Part shown: in pieces, positions 36,443-44,409 of the stretch | Position numbering within the stretch: the first letter of the stretch is position 1 | How the letters are laid out: each line of letters begins with the position of its first letter | Assembly (NCBI RefSeq): GCF_026339735.1 | Contig: NZ_JAPEQG010000001.1 | Span: 6,453,501-6,517,500 of the forward strand | Reading direction: 5' to 3' | From: Streptomyces sp. NBC_01669 | Lineage (GTDB): Bacteria > Actinomycetota > Actinomycetes > Streptomycetales > Streptomycetaceae | Length of the DNA: 64,000 bases | The notes under the pieces: model-generated | Databases searched by the model: none | What the model was told of the DNA's origin: nothing | What the model saw: the letters and a program-made list of their open reading frames with translations, nothing else | Program-made: the position numbers and the translations under genes

Positions 36443-37510
36443 CTACGGGCGGGCGTGCGACCCTGGGGCCGTTCCGGAAGCGGAAGCCGAATCCGGGCCG
36501 GGACCCGCGGCAGTTGAACCCCGTACGACCAGTTCCGGCATGAAGACGAACTCGCTGTGCGGAGCCGGCGTGCCACCGATCTCCTCGAGCAGGGTGCGGA
36601 CCGCGGCCTGACCCATCGCCGTGACCGGCTGCCGGATCGTCGTCAGCGGCGGATCGGTGAACGCTATGAGCGGCGAATCGTCGTAGCCGACGACCGACAG
36701 GTCGCGCGGCACCTCCATCGACAGCCTGCGCGCGGCCCGGATCGCTCCGAGCGCCATCATGTCGCTCGCGCACACCACCGCCGTGCACCCACGCTCTATC
36801 AGTGCGGAGGCGGCCGCCTGGCCACCCTCCAGCGTGAACAGCGAGTGCTGGATCAGCACCTCCACCTCGTCCGAGGTGAGGTTCAACTGCTCCTGCACGG
36901 TGGCGCGGAAGCCCTCGATCTTCCGGAGTACGGGAACGAAACGCTTGGGCCCGACCGCAAGACCGATCCGCTGATGGCCGAGCGACACCAGATGCGTCAC
37001 CGCGAGCCGCATCGCCGCCCGGTCGTCGGGCGAGATGAAGGGTGCCTGGACCTTCGGCGAGAATCCGTTGACCAGGACGAAAGGGACGCCCTGGGCGCGC
37101 AGTTGCTCGTACCGCTGCATGTCGGCCGAGGTGTCGGCGTGCAGGCCCGAGACGAAGATGATGCCGGAGACGCCACGGTCGACGAGCATCTCGGTGAGCT
37201 CGTCCTCGGTGGAACCGCCGGGCGTCTGTGTGGCCAGCACCGGGGTGTAGCCCTGCCGGGTCAGCGCCTGGCCGATCACCTGGGCGAGCGCCGGGAAGAT
37301 GGGGTTCTCCAGCTCGGGCGTGATCAGCCCGACCAGCCCCGCGCTGCGCCTGCGCAGCCGTACCGGCCGTTCGTAGCCGAGGACGTCGAGCGCGGCCAGT
37401 ACGGATTCGCGGGTGGCTGCAGCAACACCGGGTTTGCCGTTCAGTACACGGCTGACCGTAGCTTCGCTGACCCCCGCCTGAGTTGCGATATCGGCAAGCC
37501 GTGCGGTCAT
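36443..37510 (-). CDS. malR: LacI-family maltose repressor MalR
   Basis: Repressor of the maltose/starch regulon, 355 residues. It has the N-terminal LacI helix-turn-helix LADIATQAGVSEATVSRVLN (residues 5-24) with hinge helix, and a periplasmic-binding-protein-like effector domain (GLVGLITPELENPIFPALAQ to PPLTTIRQPVTAMG). It is divergent from malE across 407 bp containing CTTGC repeats. In S. coelicolor and S. lividans (Reg1) the orthologue represses malEFG and amylase genes and is relieved by maltose. ATG 37510 is the first start before the conserved helix and has no strong ribosome binding site. The C-terminal 25 residues are low complexity. Confidence 0.93.
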   Translation of the reverse strand: MTARLADIATQAGVSEATVSRVLNGKPGVAAATRESVLAALDVLGYERPVRLRRRSAGLVGLITPELENPIFPALAQVIGQALTRQGYTPVLATQTPGGSTEDELTEMLVDRGVSGIIFVSGLHADTSADMQRYEQLRAQGVPFVLVNGFSPKVQAPFISPDDRAAMRLAVTHLVSLGHQRIGLAVGPKRFVPVLRKIEGFRATVQEQLNLTSDEVEVLIQHSLFTLEGGQAAASALIERGCTAVVCASDMMALGAIRAARRLSMEVPRDLSVVGYDDSPLIAFTDPPLTTIRQPVTAMGQAAVRTLLEEIGGTPAPHSEFVFMPELVVRGSTAAGPGPDSASASGTAPGSHARP

Positions 37511-37917
37511 GGAAGTGGACTGTACCGGGCGTATGTCGGATTGCCCACCATGCGCAGGAATCGGGCGACCGGACCCGTACGGCCAGGCGCGGCAACCGCG
37601 TGCGCCGGTGAGCGGCCGCGCCCCGGAGCGTCGTCGCGGACAGGGCTGCCGCAACATCTTGCAAGGACTTGCGAAGGCGCCATGCTGCCTGCAGTCGGAT
37701 CGTCGCACTGCGGAATCGGCCGCCCGTGCCTTCTCCTGCCAGGGCTGGGCCGTTCTCGTCAAGAGGCTTGACGGCAACCTTGAGGACACGCAAATGTAAC
37801 GATCGTCGAAGCTTGCAGAAATCTTCCGCAAGGTCTTTCGGCGTTCTTTCATCCTTGTTACGTTCACGTCGACCCGGCGCCGCGACGGAGCGGTACGGCA
37901 GTTGAAGGAGTTCACAG
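37511..37917. promoter_or_regulatory. malR-malE divergent control region with MalR-type operators
   Basis: This 407-bp region holds two CTTGC clusters: direct repeats CTTGCAAGGA and CTTGCGAAGG (37658-37677), and CTTGC at 37812-37816 opposite GCAAG at 37828-37832. CTTGCAG-type repeats are the known MalR/Reg1 operator motif in Streptomyces. A -35-like TTGACG lies at 37768-37773. The first cluster would control malR itself and the second malEFG; this split is inferred from position. AAGGAG just before 37918 is the malE ribosome binding site. Confidence 0.65.
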
Positions 37918-39192
37918 ATGCGACGTGGCATAACGGCCACCGCCCTGGTCGCGGCCCTGGCGCTCGCGGCGACCGCCTGCGGCGGTGACGACAAGTCCGA
38001 CGGCACCAGCAAGAGCTCGGGTGAGCTCTCCGGGACCGTGACGTGGTGGGACACCTCCACCGCGGGCAGCGAGGACAAGGTCTTCAAGAAGATCGCCGAG
38101 GACTTCGAGAAGAAGCACCCGAAGGTGGACGTCAAGTACGTCAACGTGCCCTTCGGCGAGGCGCAGAACAAGTTCAAGAACGCTGCCCAGTCCGGCTCCG
38201 GCGCCCCCGACGTGATCCGCTCCGAGGTTGCCTGGACCCCCGAGTTCGCGGACCTCGGCTACCTCGCCCCGCTGGACGGCACCCCCGCCCTGCAGAAGGC
38301 GGACGACTTCCTGAAGCAGGCCGCGGCGTCCACCAAGTACAACGGCAAGACGTACGCGGTGCCGCAGGTCATCGACTCCATGGGCATCTTCTACAACAAG
38401 AAGATCTTCAAGGAGGCCGGCGTCGAGGTTCCCACCACCGTGGACGAGCTGAAGACCGTCTCCAAGAAGATCAAGGACAAGACCGGCAAGACCGGCATGT
38501 ACCTGCGCGGCGACGACGCGTACTGGTTCCTGTCCTTCCTGTACGGCGAGGGCGGCGACCTCGTCGACGCGTCCACCAAGTCCGTCACCGTCGACAACGC
38601 CGCGGGCGTCAAGGCGATGAAGGTCGTCAAGGACCTCGTCGACTCCGGTGCGGCCAAGACCGACGCGACGGACGGCTGGGAGAACATGCAGTCGTCCTTC
38701 AAGGACGGCAAGGTCGCCATGATGATCAACGGCCCGTGGGCCGTCGCCGACACCTACGCCGGCAAGGAGTTCAAGGACAAGGCCAACCTGGGCGTCGCCC
38801 CGGTCCCGGCCGGTTCCGTCGCGCAGGGTGCCCCGCAGGGCGGTCACAACCTGGCCGTCTACGCGGGCTCCAAGAACCTCGACGCCTCCTACGCCTTCGT
38901 CGACTACATGACGTCCGCGGAAACCCAGGCCCAGGTCACCAAGGAGCTGAACCTCCTGCCGACCCGTACCTCCGCCTACACGAAGGAAGAGGTCGTCGAC
39001 AACGAGATCGTCGGCTTCTTCAAGCCGGTCGTCGAGACCGCCGTCGAGCGCCCCTGGATCCCGGAGACCGGCAGCCTCTTCGCCCCGCTCGTCACCGAGT
39101 ACACCAAGGTCCTGACCGGCCAGACCACGCCGGAGAAGGGCGCCAAGGCCACCGGTGACTCCTACCGCAAGCTCCTCAAGGGCTGGAAGTAA
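37918..39192 (+). CDS. malE: Maltose/maltodextrin-binding lipoprotein
   Basis: Substrate-binding component of the maltose ABC importer, 424 residues, anchored to the outer face of the membrane. The signal peptide ends in the lipobox ALAATAC with Cys21. The mature protein follows the family 1 solute-binding pattern: GTVTWWDTSTAGSEDKVFKKIAEDFEKKHP near the start, then FYNKKIFKEAGVEVPTTVDE and MINGPWAVADTYAG. It starts the malEFG-aglA operon under MalR control. AAGGAG precedes ATG 37918. No ATPase gene is in the operon; in Streptomyces the shared ATPase MsiK, encoded elsewhere, normally energises this importer. Confidence 0.95.
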   Translation: MRRGITATALVAALALAATACGGDDKSDGTSKSSGELSGTVTWWDTSTAGSEDKVFKKIAEDFEKKHPKVDVKYVNVPFGEAQNKFKNAAQSGSGAPDVIRSEVAWTPEFADLGYLAPLDGTPALQKADDFLKQAAASTKYNGKTYAVPQVIDSMGIFYNKKIFKEAGVEVPTTVDELKTVSKKIKDKTGKTGMYLRGDDAYWFLSFLYGEGGDLVDASTKSVTVDNAAGVKAMKVVKDLVDSGAAKTDATDGWENMQSSFKDGKVAMMINGPWAVADTYAGKEFKDKANLGVAPVPAGSVAQGAPQGGHNLAVYAGSKNLDASYAFVDYMTSAETQAQVTKELNLLPTRTSAYTKEEVVDNEIVGFFKPVVETAVERPWIPETGSLFAPLVTEYTKVLTGQTTPEKGAKATGDSYRKLLKGWK

Positions 39193-39213
39193 CTCAGGAA
39201 GGCAGGCCGACTG

Positions 39214-40230
39214 ATGGCTGTCCACACCAGCCAGTCGGTGGCGAAGGCCGCGGACGACGACGTCGTCCGCGGCCGGAGCCGCGGTACTGGTAACCCTCCA
39301 CCACCGAGCAGGCTCCGTCGGGCGCTGTCGACCCACTGGTACGCCTGGACCATGGTCGCCCCGGTCGTCGTCGTGATCGGCGTGATCATCGGCTACCCGC
39401 TCGTCCGCGGCGTCTACCTGTCGCTGACCGACGCCAACGAGCGCAACGTCGCACGGTCCATCGGTGTCAACCACATGCCCGCGACGTACAAGTTCGTCGG
39501 CCTGGACAACTACGCCGACGCACTCACGGGCAACCAGTTCCTCGGCACGCTCGGGTGGACCCTGGTGTGGACGGTCTCCTGCGTGAGCATCACGTTCGTC
39601 CTCGGCATGGCCCTCGCCAATATCCTCAACCGCCGGATCGCCGGCCGCTCCGTGTACCGGATGGCGCTGATCCTGCCCTGGGCCATTCCCGGATTCGTCT
39701 CCGTGTTCGCCTGGCGCTTCCTCTACAACGGGGACCGCGGGCTGCTCAACAAGATCCTCTCCGGTGCCGGTATCGACGGCGTCCCGTGGCTGAACGACCC
39801 GACCTGGGCGAAGTTCGCCGTCATCGCCGTCAACGTCTGGCTCGGCGTGCCGTTCATGATGGTCGCCCTGCTCGGCGGTCTGCAGTCCATCCCCAGCGAG
39901 CAGTACGAGGCCGCCGAGATGGACGGCGCCACCGCCTGGCAGCGGTTCCGCCACATCACGCTGCCGGGTCTGCGGCCGGTCTCCACCACGGTGATCCTGC
40001 TGTCGACCATCTGGACCTTCAACATGTTCCCGGTGATCTTCCTGCTGACCCGCGGAGGACCCGGCGAGGCCACCCAGATCCTGGTCACCCAGGCGTACAA
40101 GTTCTCCTTCGAGATCAGCCCCCGCGACTTCGCGCAGTCCTCCACCTGGGGCGTGCTGATCCTCGTCCTCCTGATGCTCTTCGCCGCGGTCTACCGGCGA
40201 GTCCTCCGCACGCAGGGAGATAACTGGTGA
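39214..40230 (+). CDS. malF: Maltose ABC transporter permease MalF
   Basis: Integral membrane subunit of the maltodextrin importer, 338 residues with about six to seven helices. The EAA loop that docks the ATPase is EQYEAAEMDGATAWQRFRHI, beginning near residue 229. The N-terminal 35 residues are polar and cytoplasmic. It starts 21 bp after malE and overlaps malG by four bases (GTGA), so the three importer genes are made as one unit. Confidence 0.94.
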   Translation: MAVHTSQSVAKAADDDVVRGRSRGTGNPPPPSRLRRALSTHWYAWTMVAPVVVVIGVIIGYPLVRGVYLSLTDANERNVARSIGVNHMPATYKFVGLDNYADALTGNQFLGTLGWTLVWTVSCVSITFVLGMALANILNRRIAGRSVYRMALILPWAIPGFVSVFAWRFLYNGDRGLLNKILSGAGIDGVPWLNDPTWAKFAVIAVNVWLGVPFMMVALLGGLQSIPSEQYEAAEMDGATAWQRFRHITLPGLRPVSTTVILLSTIWTFNMFPVIFLLTRGGPGEATQILVTQAYKFSFEISPRDFAQSSTWGVLILVLLMLFAAVYRRVLRTQGDNW

Positions 40231-41111
40231 CCACCGCCCCCGCACCCACCGCGCACCACTCGGCGCGCAAGGTCAAGGTCCGGCTCCGCGGCGAACGCTC
40301 GCCGCTCGCCTCCGTCGGACTGCACCTCACGCTGATCGTGGCGTCCGTGATCGCCGTGTTTCCGGTGCTGTGGGTCCTGCTGACCTCGCTGAAGCCCGCC
40401 GCGTACGCGACGACCACGGACTTCTTCAAGGACACGACCTTCGAGAACTACACCGGCCTGATCAAGGACACCGAGTTCCTGACCTGGTTCGGCAACTCCC
40501 TGGTCATCGCCGGGCTCACCACCGTCCTCGGCGTCTTCGTCTCCGCCACCACCGGCTACGCCGTCAGCCGCTTCCGGTTCCCCGGCAAGCGCGGGCTGAT
40601 GTGGACGCTGCTGATCACCCAGATGTTCCCGGTCGCCGTCCTCATCGTGCCGATCTACAACATCATGTCGGGCCTGGGACTGCTCAACCAGCCCGCCGGT
40701 CTCGTCATCACGTACCTCACCATCGCGGTGCCGTTCTGCGCCTGGATGATGAAGGGCTTCTTCGACACCATCCCGCGCGAGATCGACGAGTCGGGGCAGG
40801 TCGACGGCCTCACCCCGTTCGGCACGTTCTGGCGGCTCATCCTGCCGCTCGCCAAGCCCGGCCTCGCCGTCACCGCGTTCTACTCCTTCATCACCGCCTG
40901 GGGCGAAGTTGCGTACGCCTCCGCCTTCATGGTCGGCGACGAGAACCTCACGCTCGCCGGCGGACTGCAGAAGTTCGTCAACCAGTACGGAGCCCAGTGG
41001 GGGCCGATGACCGCCGCGTCCGTGCTCATCGCGATACCCGCGGCCCTGGTCTTCCTCTTCGCCCAGCGCCACCTGGTGACCGGCATGTCCGCCGGAGCCG
41101 TCAAGGGCTGA
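40227..41111 (+). CDS. malG: Maltose ABC transporter permease MalG
   Basis: Second membrane subunit of the maltodextrin importer, 294 residues and six helices. The EAA motif REIDESGQVDGLTPFGTFWR lies about residues 184-203. The start is GTG 40227, overlapping the malF stop, which implies translational coupling. A hairpin in the 106-bp gap before aglA probably tunes how much transcript continues into the glucosidase gene. Confidence 0.94.
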   Translation: MTTAPAPTAHHSARKVKVRLRGERSPLASVGLHLTLIVASVIAVFPVLWVLLTSLKPAAYATTTDFFKDTTFENYTGLIKDTEFLTWFGNSLVIAGLTTVLGVFVSATTGYAVSRFRFPGKRGLMWTLLITQMFPVAVLIVPIYNIMSGLGLLNQPAGLVITYLTIAVPFCAWMMKGFFDTIPREIDESGQVDGLTPFGTFWRLILPLAKPGLAVTAFYSFITAWGEVAYASAFMVGDENLTLAGGLQKFVNQYGAQWGPMTAASVLIAIPAALVFLFAQRHLVTGMSAGAVKG

Positions 41112-41155
41112 CGTACGCAGCAGCACGACCGTACGACCGCACGCACCAAGTCACG

Positions 41156-41190
41156 GCGGCGCCGGATCCCCGACCCGGTCCCGGCGCCGC
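41156..41190. terminator. Intercistronic hairpin between malG and aglA
   Basis: GCGGCGCCGG (41156-41165) and CCGGCGCCGC (41181-41190) pair perfectly. It may act as a partial terminator or as a 3' stabiliser of malEFG mRNA. Confidence 0.5.
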
Positions 41191-41217
41191 TCCCCACCCA
41201 GACACCCCAGGGACGAC

Positions 41218-42894
41218 ATGACCCAGCACCTCGCTGCCCCCTCCACCGGCACGTCCGACGACGCTCCGGGCCACCGCACCGGCTGGTGGCAGGACGCGGT
41301 GATCTACCAGGTCTATCCGCGGAGCTTCGCCGACGGCAACGGCGACGGCATGGGCGATCTCGCAGGCGTACGCGGCAGACTCCCGTACCTCAAGGACCTC
41401 GGCGTCGATGCGGTCTGGCTCAGCCCGTTCTACGCGTCGCCGCAGGCGGATGCGGGGTACGACGTCTCCGACTACCGCGCCATCGATCCGATGTTCGGCA
41501 CGCTGCTGGATGCCGACGGGCTGATCCGGGACGCCCACGACCTGGGCCTGCGGATCATCGTCGACCTGGTGCCCAACCACTCCTCCGACCAGCACGAGTG
41601 GTTCAAGCGTGCCCTCGCCGAGGGCCCCGGCTCCGCGCTGCGCGAGCGCTACCACTTCCGCCCCGGCAAGGGCGCGGACGGTGATCTGCCGCCCAACGAC
41701 TGGGAGTCCATCTTCGGCGGACCCGCCTGGACCCGGACCACCGACCCGGACGGCACCCCCGGCGACTGGTACCTCCACCTGTTCGCCCCGGAGCAGCCCG
41801 ACTTCAACTGGGAACACCCCGCCGTCGCCGACGAGTTCCGCTCCATCCTGCGGTTCTGGCTCGACATGGGCGTCGACGGCTTCCGCGTCGACGTCGCACA
41901 CGGCCTCGTCAAGGCCGAGGGGCTGCCCGACCTCGGCACCCACGACCAGCTCAAGCTGCTCGGAAACGATGTCATGCCGTTCTTCGACCAGGACGGGGTG
42001 CACGAGATCTACCGCTCCTGGCGCACCATCCTCGACGAGTACCCCGGCGACCGTATCGCCGTCGCCGAGGCATGGACCCCGACCGTCGAGCGCACCGCCA
42101 ACTACGTGCGCCACGACGAGATGCACCAGGCGTTCAACTTCCAGTACCTCTCCACCGCCTGGGACGCCGCAGAGCTGCGCAAGGTCATCGACGGCTCGCT
42201 CGACGCGATGCGCCCGGTCGGCGCCCCCACCACCTGGGTGCTCTCCAACCACGACGTCACGCGGCACGCGACCCGGTTCGCGAACCCGCCCGGCCTCGGC
42301 ACCCAGATCCGCACCGCCGGGGACCGCGAGACGGGGCTGCGCCGGGCCCGCGCCGCCAGCCTCCTGATGCTGGCGCTGCCCGGATCCGCGTACGTCTACC
42401 AGGGTGAGGAACTCGGCCTGCCCGACGTCACCGACCTGCCCGACGAGGCCCGCCAGGACCCGTCGTTCTTCCGCGCCGACGGCCAGGACGGCTTCCGCGA
42501 CGGCTGCCGGGTGCCGATCCCGTGGACCCGCGACGGCAGCTCGTACGGCTTCGGCACCGGCGGCAGCTGGCTGCCCCAGCCCGACAGCTGGGCCGAGCTG
42601 AGCGTCGAGGCGCAGACCGGCGAGGCGGGCTCCACGCTGGAGATGTACCGGGCCGCGCTCGCCGCCCGCCGGGTGCACCGGGGGCTCGGCGCCGGGACCG
42701 CCGTGGAGTGGCTGGACGCCCCCGAAGGGCTGCTGGCCTTCGCCCGCCCCGGCTTCGTCTGCACCGTCAACACGACCGGCCGGCCGGTCCGTATCCCGGT
42801 CCGCGGCCAGGTGCTGCTCTCCAGCAGCCCCGTCGTCACCGACGGCGCGGAGATGGAGCTGCCCGCGGACACCACGGTGTGGTGGACAGTGTGA
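41218..42894 (+). CDS. aglA: Intracellular alpha-glucosidase (GH13)
   Basis: A 558-residue GH13 enzyme without a signal peptide that hydrolyses imported maltose and maltodextrins to glucose. The GH13 regions are in order: DLVPNHSSDQHEWF, GFRVDVAHGL with nucleophile Asp225, VAEAWTP with acid/base Glu284, and LSNHDVTRH with Asp346. The start WWQDAVIYQVYPRSFADGNGDGMGDL is typical of the oligo-1,6-glucosidase/alpha-glucosidase subfamily. It is the fourth gene of the mal operon and overlaps the following LacI gene by four bases. Confidence 0.94.
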   Translation: MTQHLAAPSTGTSDDAPGHRTGWWQDAVIYQVYPRSFADGNGDGMGDLAGVRGRLPYLKDLGVDAVWLSPFYASPQADAGYDVSDYRAIDPMFGTLLDADGLIRDAHDLGLRIIVDLVPNHSSDQHEWFKRALAEGPGSALRERYHFRPGKGADGDLPPNDWESIFGGPAWTRTTDPDGTPGDWYLHLFAPEQPDFNWEHPAVADEFRSILRFWLDMGVDGFRVDVAHGLVKAEGLPDLGTHDQLKLLGNDVMPFFDQDGVHEIYRSWRTILDEYPGDRIAVAEAWTPTVERTANYVRHDEMHQAFNFQYLSTAWDAAELRKVIDGSLDAMRPVGAPTTWVLSNHDVTRHATRFANPPGLGTQIRTAGDRETGLRRARAASLLMLALPGSAYVYQGEELGLPDVTDLPDEARQDPSFFRADGQDGFRDGCRVPIPWTRDGSSYGFGTGGSWLPQPDSWAELSVEAQTGEAGSTLEMYRAALAARRVHRGLGAGTAVEWLDAPEGLLAFARPGFVCTVNTTGRPVRIPVRGQVLLSSSPVVTDGAEMELPADTTVWWTV

Positions 42895-43937
42895 CCGTCC
42901 CTCTGCCCAGGACCGGCGGTGCGCCGAGGCTCTCGGACATCGCCGGTCAGGCCTCGGTCAGCGAGGCGACCGTCAGCCGGGTGCTCAACGGCAAACCGGG
43001 CGTCGCGGACACCACGCGTCAGCGGGTGCTCGCGGCACTCGACATCCTCGGCTACGAGCGTCCCGTGCGGCTGCGGCAGCGCAGCGCCGGGCTGATCGGA
43101 CTGGTGACCCCCGAGCTCACCAACCCGATCTTCCCGGCGTTCGCGCAGTCCGTCGAGCAGGTCCTGGCCGGGCACGGCTACACCCCGGTGCTCTGCACCC
43201 AGCTGCCCGGCGGCGCCACCGAGGACGAGCTCGTCGAGCAGCTCGTCGAACGCGGCGTCGGCGGCATCGTCTTCCTCTCCGGACTGCACGCCGACCTGTC
43301 GGCCGACCCCGCCCGGTACGCCGCGCTCACCGACCGCGGCGTCCCGTTCGTCCTGATCAACGGTTACAACGAACGGATCAGCGCGCCCTTCGTCTCGCCC
43401 GACGACACCGCCGCCGTCCGGATGGCCGTCGGTCATCTCGCCGAACTCGGCCATCGCAGGGTCGGCCTGGCCATCGGACCGCAGCGCTATGTGCCGTCCC
43501 GCCGCAAACGGGACGGTTTCCTCGACGCCGCGGTGAACCTGCTGGGACTGGACCGCGCCGAGGCCGAACTCCTCGTCTGCTCGACGCTGTTCAGCGTCGA
43601 GGGCGGCCAGGTCGCGGCCGGGGCGCTGCTCGACCAGGGGTGCACGGGCATCGTCTGCGGCAGTGACCTGATGGCGCTGGGCGTGGTGCGCGCCGCCCGG
43701 GACCGTGGGCTCGCCGTGCCGCGCGACGTGTCCGTGGTCGGCTTCGACGACTCCCAGCTGATCGCGTTCACCGATCCGCCGCTGACGACGGTGCGGCAGC
43801 CCGTGCAGGCGATGGCGGCGGCCGCGGTCGGGGCGCTGCTGGAGGAGATCGGCGGCAGCCCCGTCCAGCGCACGGAGTACGTGTTCCAGCCGGAGCTGGT
43901 GGTGCGGGGGTCCACCGCGGCGGTCCGCACCACCTGA
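42891..43937 (+). CDS. Second MalR-like LacI-family regulator
   Basis: A 348-residue LacI-type repressor that is clearly a paralogue of MalR. The helix-turn-helix LSDIAGQASVSEATVSRVLN is nearly the same, and RPVRLRQRSAGLIGLVTPEL and SGLHADLSADPARY recur at matching places; well over half of all positions look identical. GTG 42891 overlaps the aglA stop codon (GTGA), so it is translationally coupled to the operon's last enzyme. It probably recognises the same or very similar CTTGC operators and sets up feedback on the regulon. The effector is unknown. A 14-bp perfect hairpin follows. Confidence 0.9.
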   Translation: MTVPLPRTGGAPRLSDIAGQASVSEATVSRVLNGKPGVADTTRQRVLAALDILGYERPVRLRQRSAGLIGLVTPELTNPIFPAFAQSVEQVLAGHGYTPVLCTQLPGGATEDELVEQLVERGVGGIVFLSGLHADLSADPARYAALTDRGVPFVLINGYNERISAPFVSPDDTAAVRMAVGHLAELGHRRVGLAIGPQRYVPSRRKRDGFLDAAVNLLGLDRAEAELLVCSTLFSVEGGQVAAGALLDQGCTGIVCGSDLMALGVVRAARDRGLAVPRDVSVVGFDDSQLIAFTDPPLTTVRQPVQAMAAAAVGALLEEIGGSPVQRTEYVFQPELVVRGSTAAVRTT

Positions 43938-43957
43938 CGGTGCGTGCGGCATGCGCA

Positions 43958-43992
43958 GAGGTCCTGGATCCGGAGGGGGGATCCAGGACCTC
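43958..43992. terminator. Terminator of the mal operon
   Basis: GAGGTCCTGGATCC (43958-43971) pairs perfectly with GGATCCAGGACCTC (43979-43992) over a 7-nt purine loop. Confidence 0.8.
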
Positions 43993-44027
43993 GTCGTCTC
44001 TGGGTACGAGGACAGGTCGACGTACAG

Positions 44028-44090
44028 GAGAGGCACCCGGAGTCGGCCCTGAATGGGCCGGCGGGGAGTGAGCGACTCCGGGTGCCTCTC
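44028..44090. terminator. Second, 18-bp hairpin after the mal operon
   Basis: GAGAGGCACCCGGAGTCG (44028-44045) pairs perfectly with CGACTCCGGGTGCCTCTC (44073-44090). The loop contains a GGCCC/GGGCC stem. It lies 35 bp after the first terminator, insulating the amylase promoter. Confidence 0.7.
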
Positions 44091-44205
44091 TTGTCCGTGA
44101 CCGGCCCGGCCGGCCGGGCGCGTGGGGCCCGGGATACCGGGACCCCCGACCGACCGGACCGGAGTCGGGAGAAACGTAACAGCGCTGCAATGTTTTGCGT
44201 AAGAC

Positions 44206-44324
44206 CTTGCAGGAAGAAAACTGCAGCATTTCGCGGATGTAAGCGGGTGGTGTCCAAAGGGTTGACCGGAACCTGACGGGCTCGTACGGTCTCCCCGCGG
44301 CAAGGTTTGCATTCTTGCAGCAAG
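44206..44324 (+). promoter_or_regulatory. Alpha-amylase promoter with MalR-type operators
   Basis: A clear promoter is present: TTGACC (44262-44267), a 17-bp spacer and TACGGT (44285-44290). CTTGCAG at 44206-44212 lies upstream of the -35 box. The palindrome CTTGC-A-GCAAG (44314-44324) lies just downstream of the probable start point, where bound repressor would block transcription. The same CTTGC element occurs before malE, so the amylase is probably in the MalR regulon. Confidence 0.75.
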
Positions 44325-44409
44325 AACCTTCAGGAGCCTTGAGGGCAGGGCGCGTTGCCACGTGAGGCTGCACCGTCACCCGCATTTCCCCCACAGCAGG
44401 AGGAAAGAC

